Part shown: piece by piece, positions 38,217 through 45,859 of the stretch | Numbering within the stretch: the stretch's first letter is position 1 | Layout of the letters: each line of letters starts with the position of its first letter | Source: an uncultured Bacteroidales bacterium | GTDB lineage: Bacteria; Bacteroidota; Bacteroidia; Bacteroidales; P3 | Direction of reading: 5' to 3' | DNA: 64,000 nucleotides | Assembly: GCA_910586395.1 (NCBI GenBank) | Contig: CAJUFX010000011.1 | Span: 20,697 to 84,696, forward strand | The notes under the pieces: model-generated | What the model was told of the DNA's origin: nothing | Database searches by the model: none | Seen by the model: only the letters and a program-made list of their open reading frames with translations | Made by a program: the position numbers and the translations under genes

Positions 38217-39020
38217 TCAGTCTTTCCGCCACACGGAACGCGCCACGCAATGCAACTGCGCCCCTTCATTCAACACCCAATGACTGAGACGAACAAAACC
38301 ATCTGACGGTTCCCCGCCCCATGTCGCCTCCATCTCCTTGCCGCAACGCACCTCCACCGCGGCCGATGGCGGTATCTCCTTTTCATAAAGCACGTCTATC
38401 TCGCGCAACGTATGCGTCTTCATGAACTCGAACGGCAGGCCGTCCATCATCCACTGCACATACGACGCCTGCGTCACATGGCCGTTGAAATCGATGTCGT
38501 CGAAACGCGCCTTGAACGAGCCGACCGTAAACGGCGGTTCATCCGGCAAAGTGATACGGCCGCGCCTTTCAGCCTTGTCGAACAGGGAGTCGTAGGCCCA
38601 GGCCGGCTGCGTGCAACGCGCCGCCTCTTCCAGCATGAACGGCGTCGGCCGGGACGGACGGCGTTTTTCCACGTCGATAAGCATCCATTCGCTATGGGCA
38701 TGGGCCCGGACGACGTCTCCGACCGACATTTCGTAATCCCGGTTCACAAACAGGCCGTCCACGCCCGAACACCAGGTCCGGAGCCAGACTTCCTCTTCTT
38801 TTCTCGGCATATCGGGAATGCGGATATGGATACGGCGGAGCATCCACGTCAGCCCCTGACGGTTCAACATCGGCACATCGACGCCTTCCAGACGCGTATG
38901 CTGCTCGGCCACGTCGTTGAAAAAATCGCACAACGTCCGGATATGCAAGCGTTCCTTGCTGTTCGTACAATGCGTATAGATACGGATCTTTTCGCCGTAA
39001 ACCAAAGGAATTTCCGCCAT
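38217..39020 (-). CDS. Acyl-ACP thioesterase
   Basis: 267 aa with the double hot-dog organisation of FatA/FatB-like bacterial acyl-ACP thioesterases: first unit around RLHIRTLCDFFNDVAEQH and WLRTWCSGVDGLFVNRDYEM, second around RFDDIDFNGHVTQASYVQW, whose D-x-N-x-H pattern carries the usual catalytic Asn/His. It would release free fatty acids from acyl carrier protein. It is in a dense minus-strand operon between DUF2147 (3 bp gap) and DUF4294 genes; no functional link to the downstream repair genes is obvious. Confidence 0.88.
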   Translation of the reverse strand: MAEIPLVYGEKIRIYTHCTNSKERLHIRTLCDFFNDVAEQHTRLEGVDVPMLNRQGLTWMLRRIHIRIPDMPRKEEEVWLRTWCSGVDGLFVNRDYEMSVGDVVRAHAHSEWMLIDVEKRRPSRPTPFMLEEAARCTQPAWAYDSLFDKAERRGRITLPDEPPFTVGSFKARFDDIDFNGHVTQASYVQWMMDGLPFEFMKTHTLREIDVLYEKEIPPSAAVEVRCGKEMEATWGGEPSDGFVRLSHWVLNEGAQLHCVARSVWRKD

Positions 39021-39023
39021 AGC

Positions 39024-39554
39024 CTACTCCACTTTGGTCCAATACATCGTGCGCCCCAGCATCGAAAAGCCCAGATAGCCGCGCACCTTCAACCTGGTGT
39101 CGCCGACAAACGTCATATAACCCTTATACATCTTGCCGTTCATCGGATTATACACCTTGCCGTGTTCCCACTCCTTCTTCTTGGGATTGTATTCCAGCCC
39201 CGTCATCATCTTGATTTGGTCGGCCCTTACGGTCCGCAAAGCCGGATCGGGATTGTTGAAATCCAATTTGGGCGACCCGTCCGGCATATTGGGATTCTTC
39301 ATCCAGACGACCTGCGCGTAGTAGGTGCCGTCTTCGTCCCGCGCGATTCTGATTTTGCTTTCCTCGCCCGTCTCGTCCTCTACGACGTAATAGACGCCGA
39401 TAATTTTGTCGGCTTCCGCCATTTCGCCCGCAGGTTGCCCGACCGAAACCGTTTCGTCCGTCCAACCCATGACCCGAGCGGCCGAAACACCCCCGTTCCA
39501 GCCGAAAGCACCCCCAAGGCTCAACAACAGAACCGTGACCAAACGTTGCATCAT
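39024..39554 (-). CDS. DUF2147 domain protein, exported
   Basis: 176 aa; signal peptide at the N-terminus (MMQRLVTVLLLSLGGAFGW). The DUF2147 domain spans ~50-175 and has its usual landmarks: GVYYVVEDETGEESKIRI, WMKNPNMPDGSPKLDFNNPD, GKVYNPMNGKMYKGYMT and LGFSMLGRTMYWTKV. This is a small beta-barrel periplasmic protein family of unknown role. Two adjacent ATG codons (39554 and 39551) are both possible starts. It is the first gene of the operon running down to the HAD phosphatase at 30300. Confidence 0.88.
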   Translation of the reverse strand: MMQRLVTVLLLSLGGAFGWNGGVSAARVMGWTDETVSVGQPAGEMAEADKIIGVYYVVEDETGEESKIRIARDEDGTYYAQVVWMKNPNMPDGSPKLDFNNPDPALRTVRADQIKMMTGLEYNPKKKEWEHGKVYNPMNGKMYKGYMTFVGDTRLKVRGYLGFSMLGRTMYWTKVE

Positions 39555-39735
39555 AAAGAATGTAAAAATAAATGGTTCAACACTATAGCTTAAAAGACCG
39601 ACAGCATTTCACCCCCCGGTCTCCAAAGCGTAAATATACATTTTTAACGGATAACGACAAGAAATATTTTACCGAATCGCACGTCTCGGTCAGGAACAAC
39701 CGCCTCCCTGCGCGTCATCGTCTTGCGCTCCGAAA

Positions 39736-39767
39736 CTTGGAACTATGCCCCGTCTGTCTTAATTTTG
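39736..39767 (+). promoter_or_regulatory. Bacteroidota promoter before the 142-aa membrane protein
   Basis: CTTG (39736-39739), a 20-nt spacer, then TAATTTTG (39760-39767), 47 bp before the ATG at 39814. Confidence 0.6.
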
Positions 39768-39813
39768 CAATGCCTTTCGACAGAAAGCCTCAGTTGTCGT
39801 TTCCGGCCTCATC

Positions 39814-40242
39814 ATGGAAAATTTCGGCATTTCGATGTTATGGTTCTGGACCGCCTATATCGGCGCGACCCTGTTCGGCATGTTGCACTGCATCTTCAAC
39901 ATCTACGTGCGGCACATGCGGCCGATGGACGAAAACGGCATGGGGGAAGCCTACGAGAAGACCAAACCCTGGCATCCGGTTTACAACCTGTTGCTTTACC
40001 CGGCGGCGGGCTGGCTTTATATGCGGAGTCTGCCCGACCCCACGTTGCAAGCCGCCCTCCATACGGGCTTGCTTTGGGCGGCCATCTGCATCGTGTTCGA
40101 CCTCCTCGCCTGGGTCGTCGTCAAACATCCGTGGCGCTTGTCGTACCGCGAATTTTACGTCCGCTACCAACCTTGGATCACGCTGACCTATATCATCATC
40201 TTCGCCGCTCCGGTTGCGGGGTTGGCATTTTTACAGGCATAA
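39814..40242 (+). CDS. Small integral membrane protein, unknown
   Basis: 142 aa with about four hydrophobic segments (MLWFWTAYIGATLFGMLHCI, VYNLLLYPAAGWLYM, LLWAAICIVFDLLAWVV, ITLTYIIIFAAPVAGLAF) and short charged loops (RHMRPMDENGMGEAYEK). No family recognised. A good Bacteroidota promoter precedes it. It is followed after 13 bp by a truncated membrane-protein gene, with which it may share a transcript. Confidence 0.7.
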   Translation: MENFGISMLWFWTAYIGATLFGMLHCIFNIYVRHMRPMDENGMGEAYEKTKPWHPVYNLLLYPAAGWLYMRSLPDPTLQAALHTGLLWAAICIVFDLLAWVVVKHPWRLSYREFYVRYQPWITLTYIIIFAAPVAGLAFLQA

Positions 40243-40255
40243 CCCACCGCATACG

Positions 40256-40627
40256 ATGAACACCATACCGAACCATAGCGCCCAAAACGACACCACGGCG
40301 CCAAACGACACCGCCCGTACGGTCAAAGAAAAAACCGTCTCGTTTTTATGGCAGCATTTTCTACTCTTGATTTCATTAGACCTGATGACGTTGGGCGTCG
40401 CGCTCTGCGTGCGTTCCCAATTGGGCAGCAGCGTGATTTCCTCGCTGCCGTTCGTCTTCTCTCTGGCGGGACCCGTCAGCCGCATGCCCGAATGGACCAT
40501 CGGCCGGGTTTCCGCCGCTATCTGGTCGGTCTGGCCCGTTTCATTTACCGCCGCGACGGGCCCCGTCCATGACAGCCTCTTCGCCGGAGCCGCTGATTTC
40601 TTTGAATTGCCTTTAACTTTTTTTTAA
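40256..40627 (+). pseudogene. Truncated YczE/YitT-like membrane protein
   Basis: The first ~85 residues from the ATG at 40256 look like the start of a YczE/DUF6198-type membrane protein (LLISLDLMTLGVALCVRSQL, GSSVISSLPFVFSLAGPVSR, MPEWTIG). After that the sequence (GRVSAAIWSVWPVSFT) leaves the family, and the frame ends at 123 aa, against ~210-230 aa for intact members. The next 175 bp holds no continuation I can recognise, so a deletion is more likely than a simple frameshift. Call rests on motif memory. Confidence 0.5.
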
Positions 40628-40715
40628 CACTCCTGCCCCCAAACACAGAACCATGCCCCGGTCGGCTTGTTGAAAACGACCGCGCGACCGCCTTTTTTAT
40701 TCCGTTCGGCTTCGT

Positions 40716-40723
40716 TATCTTTG
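40716..40723 (+). promoter_or_regulatory. Bacteroidota -7 box before the DUF3127 gene
   Basis: TATCTTTG matches TAnnTTTG exactly; the upstream element is only TTTT. The predicted leader is ~75 nt. Confidence 0.5.
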
Positions 40724-40802
40724 TGCCGTGGAAGTCGTGGGATGGCATAACCTGCCACACGCCCCGCCTTCCTCAAATTTGATTTGCTAATTATTAAGTA
40801 TC

Positions 40803-41216
40803 ATGGATTTCAACGCAAAACTCATCAAAATCGAAGAACCCATTACCGGAGAGGGCAAGAACGGCCCTTGGAAAAAACAAAGTTATATTTTTGAAACGGA
40901 GAGCCAGTATCCGCGGCAAATCTGCGTCATGGTCTGGGGCGACCGCGCCATCCAAAATCCGGCCATCATGCAAATCGGCAACCGCCTTAACGTCAGCTTC
41001 GAATTGGAAAGCCGCGAGTTCAACGGCCGCTGGTACACCGACGTCCGCGCCTGGCGGATTCAGGAAGCCACGATGGGCGCCGCGCCCATGAACGGCATGC
41101 CGGCCGGTGCCCCCATGCCGAACGCCCAAGCCGCTCCCGCCGCCAACATCGCGGCACCGAGTTTCCCGGCTCCGGAAGCCCCGGCCGGCGACAGCAACGA
41201 CGACCTGCCGTTCTAA
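40803..41216 (+). CDS. DUF3127 protein with SSB-like acidic tail
   Basis: 137 aa. The N-terminal ~90 residues (KLIKIEEPITGEGKNGPWKK, YPRQICVMVWGDRA, LNVSFELESREFNGRWYTDV, RAWRI) match DUF3127, an OB-fold-like family found in Bacteroidota. A flexible Ala/Pro/Met linker (91-130) leads to an acidic tip, DSNDDLPF. That layout (OB fold, disordered linker, DDxPF tip) copies single-stranded DNA-binding protein, whose tip recruits repair and replication proteins. I infer a nucleic-acid-binding role. A terminator follows immediately. Confidence 0.88.
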   Translation: MDFNAKLIKIEEPITGEGKNGPWKKQSYIFETESQYPRQICVMVWGDRAIQNPAIMQIGNRLNVSFELESREFNGRWYTDVRAWRIQEATMGAAPMNGMPAGAPMPNAQAAPAANIAAPSFPAPEAPAGDSNDDLPF

Positions 41217-41242
41217 ACCGTAGTCCTGTAACCTGAAAATAA

Positions 41243-41273
41243 AAAGGTCGGAATGCTCATTCCGGCCTTTTTT
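41243..41273 (+). terminator. Rho-independent terminator after the DUF3127 gene
   Basis: 12-bp stem AAAGGTCGGAAT / ATTCCGGCCTTT (one G-T pair) with a 4-nt loop, followed by TTT. It ends 14 bp before hrpB. Confidence 0.85.
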
Positions 41274-41287
41274 ACTAACAGTCCACT

Positions 41288-43918
41288 ATGTCTTTTCGTG
41301 AAAATATCAATGTCCGCGCCTTGCCGGCTTTCGAAATCGCGGAAACGGTCAATCGGGTTTTGACCGAAAATCCGCGGCTCGTTATTACGGCGCCGCCCGG
41401 TGCCGGCAAATCGACCTTGCTGCCGCTGACGATGCTGGCGGGATTGGACGGAGGCGAGGGATTGGACGGAGGCGACGGACGGGATGAACCCGACGGATGC
41501 GACAGACAGGGCGGACGGGACGGATGCGCCCCCAAAAGCCGCATCATCCTACTGGAACCGAGACGCCTGGCGGCCCGGCAGATTGCCCAGCGCCTGTCCG
41601 ACCTTTTGGGCGAAGAAGTGGGCGGCACGGTCGGTTACCGGATGCGGCTCGACACCAAGGTTTCGGCGCGGACGCGCATCGAAGTGGTGACCGAAGGCAT
41701 ACTGACGCGTAGGCTGGTGCAGGATCCCGGCCTCGAAGGCGTTGCCATCGTCCTGTTCGACGAGTTTCACGAAAGGAGCCTGACGGCGGATGTGGCGTTG
41801 GCCTTGACCCGACAGGCCCAGGCCCTGTTGCGCCCCGACCTGAAAATAGTCTTGATGTCGGCCACGATGGATACGGAAAGGCTCTGTACGGCTTTGGACG
41901 CGCCCCTGGTGGAAAGCCGGGGCAAAATGTATCCGGTCGAAACCGTGTATTGGACCGAGGAGGCCAACGCCACGAACGCGGCCGAACTCACGGCACGGGC
42001 CGTCCGCATGGCGCACGCCAAACACCCGGGCGATATTCTGGCCTTTTTGCCCGGAGAGGGCGATATCCGCCGCTGCGCGGAATTTTTGAGCGGCGGTCTG
42101 GGCAACACGCAGGTCTGTCCGCTTTACGGGATGCTTTCTTTGGCCGAACAGCGGACCGCCATCCTGCCGCGAAGCGACGGCGGCCGGAAAATCGTGCTCG
42201 CCACGCCCATAGCCGAAACCTCGCTGACGATAGAGGGCATACGGGTGGTCGTGGACGCCGGGCTTTACCGCAAACAGGTTTTTGACCCGCGCAACTGCAT
42301 GAGCCGGCTGGAAACGGGCCGCATCAGCCTCGATATGGCCGACCAACGGAAAGGACGGGCGGGACGGGTCGCCCCCGGCGTCTGCTACCGGCTGTGGCGG
42401 CCCGGCGCCGAGATAAACATGGCACCGACGCGCCGCCCGGAGATTTTGGAGGCCGACTTGGCCGGTACCGCGCTCGAGGTCGCGGCCTGGGGCACGCCTT
42501 TCGAAGATATGCCTTGGTTGGATTGCCCGGAGCCGGCCCGCGTCGCGCAGGCCCAAACGCTGTTGCAGACGCTCGGCGCCTTGGACCGTCAAGGCCGCAT
42601 CACGGCGCACGGCCGCGAACTGTCGAAACTGCCGTGTCATCCGCGTATCGGACGGATGCTTCTGAGTGCCGACACGCGCGAGGAGAAGGCGCTGGCGGCG
42701 GATCTGGCGGCCTTATTAGAAGAGCGCGACCCGATGGGCGCAACGGGGATGGCGGGCGCGGCAGGTGCCATGGGGGCGACGGGAACGATGGCGACGGCCG
42801 AAACCGGCATCGACCTCCGCGTTTCAGCCTTGCGGGCGCAACGGCGGAGAGACGCGGGCGGCCTGTGGGGACGGTTCGCGAAATCCGCCCGGCAGTACGG
42901 CCGCTTAGTCGGCGCCGAGCCCGACAACGCTTCGGCCGACCCCTACGCCATGGGCAAACTGCTGGCCGTCGCCTACCCTGAACGCATCGGCAAGGCCTGG
43001 CAAGGGGGGCGTGGCAAATTCCAGTTTCCGGACGGCGGCATAGCGGCTATGGACGAGGCGGACACGCTGTCTTCGTCCGAATGGATCGTGGCCTGCAGTC
43101 TGAATCAAAAGCCGGGCGGCACGGGCCGCATCTTCCTCGCCGCCCCCTTGGCCTTGGAAGACCTAACGGACCTGCTCGAAACGCGCGACCGCCTTTCATG
43201 GGACGCCAAACAAGGTTGTGTCTTAGCGCAGCGCGAACGGCGGCTCGGCGCCATTTTGGCGGAAACGCGACCGTTGCAGGACGTGCCGAAAGAAAAACGC
43301 ATCGAAGCCATCGTGGAAGCGGCCGCCAAAGAAGGCCTTTCGATGTTCGACTTCGCGGACGAGGGCGTGGAGAACCTCATCCGCCGCATCTCGGCCGTGG
43401 CCCTCTGGCATCCGGAACTGAACCTGCCGGACGTAAGGGTGGAAGCGGTTTTGAAGCGCGTCGGGGAATGGCTGCCGCTCTACATCGGCAACTCCCGTTC
43501 GGCTCAGGAACTGAAGAAAATCGATATGCGCGAAGTGATTTGGGGCCTGCTTTCCTACGAGGAACAGCAGACGGTGGAACGCTTGGCGCCCGCTTATGTG
43601 ACGGTACCGACCGGCAGCCGGATCAAGTTGGAATACCGGCAAGGCGCGGAGGCGCCGGTCGTCCGCGTCAGGTTGCAGGAATGCTTCGGCCTGGAAGACA
43701 CGCCGAAAGTCGATAACGGCCGGCTGCCCGTACTGATGGAACTGCTCTCGCCGGGCTACAAGGCCGTGCAACTCACGTCCGACCTGCGCAGTTTTTGGAG
43801 CGGCACTTACTTTGAAGTCCGCAAGGAATTGAGAAGACGCTATCCCAAGCACTTCTGGCCCGACAATCCGCTTGAGGCCGAGGCGACCCGCGGCGTAAAA
43901 CGGAAGAAGGACAACTGA
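41288..43918 (+). CDS. hrpB: ATP-dependent helicase HrpB
   Basis: An 876-aa DEAH/RHA-type helicase. Walker A is ITAPPGAGKSTLLPL; the DEAH-box variant is LFDEFHERSLTADVA; motif III is MSATMD; motif VI lies in DMADQRKGRAGRVAPGVCYR. The C-terminal HrpB domain follows (VERLAPAYVTVPTGSRIKLEY, then a closing KHFWPDNP). Two unusual low-complexity insertions occur: residues ~54-80 right after motif I (encoded by a tandem 18-bp repeat around GGATTGGACGGAGGCGA) and residues ~482-506 (MAGAAGAMGATGTMATAE). Physiological role in Bacteroidota is not known. Confidence 0.93.
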   Translation: MSFRENINVRALPAFEIAETVNRVLTENPRLVITAPPGAGKSTLLPLTMLAGLDGGEGLDGGDGRDEPDGCDRQGGRDGCAPKSRIILLEPRRLAARQIAQRLSDLLGEEVGGTVGYRMRLDTKVSARTRIEVVTEGILTRRLVQDPGLEGVAIVLFDEFHERSLTADVALALTRQAQALLRPDLKIVLMSATMDTERLCTALDAPLVESRGKMYPVETVYWTEEANATNAAELTARAVRMAHAKHPGDILAFLPGEGDIRRCAEFLSGGLGNTQVCPLYGMLSLAEQRTAILPRSDGGRKIVLATPIAETSLTIEGIRVVVDAGLYRKQVFDPRNCMSRLETGRISLDMADQRKGRAGRVAPGVCYRLWRPGAEINMAPTRRPEILEADLAGTALEVAAWGTPFEDMPWLDCPEPARVAQAQTLLQTLGALDRQGRITAHGRELSKLPCHPRIGRMLLSADTREEKALAADLAALLEERDPMGATGMAGAAGAMGATGTMATAETGIDLRVSALRAQRRRDAGGLWGRFAKSARQYGRLVGAEPDNASADPYAMGKLLAVAYPERIGKAWQGGRGKFQFPDGGIAAMDEADTLSSSEWIVACSLNQKPGGTGRIFLAAPLALEDLTDLLETRDRLSWDAKQGCVLAQRERRLGAILAETRPLQDVPKEKRIEAIVEAAAKEGLSMFDFADEGVENLIRRISAVALWHPELNLPDVRVEAVLKRVGEWLPLYIGNSRSAQELKKIDMREVIWGLLSYEEQQTVERLAPAYVTVPTGSRIKLEYRQGAEAPVVRVRLQECFGLEDTPKVDNGRLPVLMELLSPGYKAVQLTSDLRSFWSGTYFEVRKELRRRYPKHFWPDNPLEAEATRGVKRKKDN

Positions 43919-44047
43919 AAATCTACCAAAAGAAAAAATTCCCGAAATATTTGGAATACCGTTCGAAAAATCGTACTTTCGCATCAACAATTTCCGCCAC
44001 GCCTCTTTACAATGCGTACCAGGGCGGAACTTTTTTTTTATACACCC

Positions 44048-44944
44048 GTGACAACATATACTAAACAGCCTATAAGTCTCGCTGACCAAATGGCGATTTT
44101 GAAAAACAGGGGACTTCTGTTTGATGACGAACAGGCTGCAATCGAATTTTTGAAAATCATCAGCTATTTTCGTTTGGCTAACTATTGGAGGCCCTTGGAA
44201 TGTGACAAGGCAAATCATGTATTCAAGCCCAATAGTAAGTTTGAGAACGTCATAACGCTATATAATTTTGACAAGGAGTTACGTTCCCTCCTTTTTTCAG
44301 CCATACAAAGTATTGAGATCGCGCTTCGTACTAAAACTATCCAAACAATATCATCTAACTATGGCGCATTTTGGTTTGCTGACGTATCATTATTCTCCAA
44401 CACCGCTATTTACGTCAAATGCCTTGTCAATATAAAGAATGAGTTAAAACGCTCAAAAGAAGATTTCTTAATCGAACACTTTGCAAAGTACGATAATCCG
44501 CTATATCCACCTGCATGGAAAACTTTGGAGGTATCATCTTTTGGAACACTTTCCAAATTATACTGCAATTTATCAGACAATAATCTAAAAAAGCAGATTG
44601 CAAAAGAACTTGGTCTGCCACAACACATATATCTCGAAAGTTGGATAAAAAGCCTATCTGTGTTGCGCAACTGCATAGCCCATCATGCCCGTATATGGAA
44701 TAGGAAATATCCATGGAAGCCACAATTACCTAAAAAGTTGCAAAATCCATGGATTCAAGATAAAGCCATTCCACAAGAAAAACTATACGCCCAACTCTGT
44801 TGCGTGGCATATTTGATGAATACCATCCAGCCCAGCAATGATTTCAATCAGAAGTTGAAGACACTATTGGCTGACTATCCTATAGTAGATGTCGCCGCGA
44901 TGGGATTTTCCAAGTTGTGGCATAACGAACCTCTCTGGAAATAA
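44048..44944 (+). CDS. Abi_2 (AbiD/AbiF-like) abortive-infection protein
   Basis: About 298 aa from GTG at 44048 (TTYTKQPISLADQMAILKNR), the usual family N-terminus; an in-frame ATG at 44012 reads through a T-run and adds an untypical FFYTP segment. Abi_2 landmarks are ISYFRLANYWRPL near the N-terminus, LRSLLFSAIQSIEIALRTK, and the RNxxxH-type HEPN motif RNCIAHHARIWNRK near the C-terminus, suggesting an RNase. Related AbiD/AbiF proteins abort phage infection. The gene is strongly AT-rich compared with hrpB and trkA, indicating transfer. Its stop codon directly abuts a HigA-like antitoxin remnant in the same frame. Confidence 0.85.
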   Translation: MTTYTKQPISLADQMAILKNRGLLFDDEQAAIEFLKIISYFRLANYWRPLECDKANHVFKPNSKFENVITLYNFDKELRSLLFSAIQSIEIALRTKTIQTISSNYGAFWFADVSLFSNTAIYVKCLVNIKNELKRSKEDFLIEHFAKYDNPLYPPAWKTLEVSSFGTLSKLYCNLSDNNLKKQIAKELGLPQHIYLESWIKSLSVLRNCIAHHARIWNRKYPWKPQLPKKLQNPWIQDKAIPQEKLYAQLCCVAYLMNTIQPSNDFNQKLKTLLADYPIVDVAAMGFSKLWHNEPLWK

Positions 44945-45079
44945 GAGGCGGCGACGGGTATGGACGCCGAAACGCTCATCAACCTGCAAAGCCGTTACAA
45001 CTTGTTTCAAGCCCGGAATAACCAAAAGAACCTGATGTTTATCCGCAACATCCAGATGAACCGTCGTTGTCACGCATAG
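44945..45079 (+). pseudogene. Remnant of a HigA-like antitoxin C-terminus
   Basis: Directly after the Abi stop codon, and in the same frame, the DNA reads EAATGMDAETLINLQSRYNL then FQARNNQKNL and ends at 45079. This resembles the C-terminal part of HigA-family XRE antitoxins (a pattern like S-x-E-x-W-x-N-L-Q-x-x-Y-D-L). The HTH region is absent and the only ATG (44960) is internal. No higB is visible. GC is higher than in the Abi gene, so this may be older host-type DNA interrupted by the Abi gene. Confidence 0.5.
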
Positions 45080-45151
45080 CCGACGGAAGAACCATCTTAT
45101 AACGATATATACGCAATATTGTCGGCGGGAGAGCCGCGCATAGCCGACGGA
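45073..45151. repeat. 15-nt direct repeat downstream of trkA
   Basis: CGCATAGCCGACGGA occurs at 45073-45087 and 45137-45151. Each copy is the right arm of a small hairpin (CCGTCG/CGACGG and GTCGGC/GCCGAC). No gene is seen in 45080-45160. The hairpins could act as terminators for the trk operon. Confidence 0.5.
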
Positions 45152-45160
45152 TACCCGCCC

Positions 45161-45847
45161 TTACAACGTGCCGAAGGCCTTGAGGTTTTCGGTGAGGCCG
45201 AATACGACGAGTTGGTCGTGGGCCTGCAACTCAATAGCGTCCTGCTCCCACGGCAACACTTCATAAACGACGTTCATCCGCCCCAACAGGTTGCGCCGCT
45301 TGAGCGGCCGCCGCACGCAGAGCAGATTCAACTTGAAGGCCTCTTCAAAGCCCGCCCGCTGCACTTTCTCCCCCACCATGCTTTCCGGCACCGTCAGCGT
45401 CAAGACCGCATGTTTCGCATCGACGGCATAACGGTCTTCGAACAAATCGCGGGTCATCAGCTGCAAGGCGTAATGCAACGCGAAATCCTCTTCGGGCGTG
45501 ATGATGCGCTCCACGCCTATCGAACGCAAAACCGTGGCGTGAATGGCCGAAATGGCGCGCACGACGATGCGCGAGACGCCGAGGCTTTTGAGCAGAGCCA
45601 CGGTCTGAACCGACGTGCCGAAATCTTTGCTGAACGTGACGAAAACACCGTCGAATTTCTCCAGAGACAGGGTCTTTAACGTTTCCATATCCGTACTGTC
45701 CATACAGACGACGGACGTGACGCGGTCTTTGACGGCTTCCAGCTTCGCCATATCGGTGTCTATCGCCAACACCTCATGGCCCAGATAGGCCAGATTCTCC
45801 GCCAAAGAGGCGCCTAAGTTGCCCAAGCCGATAATCGCGAATTTCAT
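45161..45847 (-). CDS. trkA: TrkA/KtrA-family potassium-uptake regulatory subunit
   Basis: 228 aa with one RCK unit. An N-terminal Rossmann NAD/ATP-binding domain (FAIIGLGNLGASLAENLAYL, then VLAIDTDMAK) ends near 140, followed by a TrkA-C domain (~145-225: VLTLTVPESMVGEKVQ, QAHDQLVVFGLTENL). Single-RCK length matches KtrA/KtrC rather than the double-unit E. coli TrkA. It gates the TrkH channel encoded 12 bp upstream on the same strand. Confidence 0.92.
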   Translation of the reverse strand: MKFAIIGLGNLGASLAENLAYLGHEVLAIDTDMAKLEAVKDRVTSVVCMDSTDMETLKTLSLEKFDGVFVTFSKDFGTSVQTVALLKSLGVSRIVVRAISAIHATVLRSIGVERIITPEEDFALHYALQLMTRDLFEDRYAVDAKHAVLTLTVPESMVGEKVQRAGFEEAFKLNLLCVRRPLKRRNLLGRMNVVYEVLPWEQDAIELQAHDQLVVFGLTENLKAFGTL

Positions 45848-45859
45848 AGCATTTCGTTT

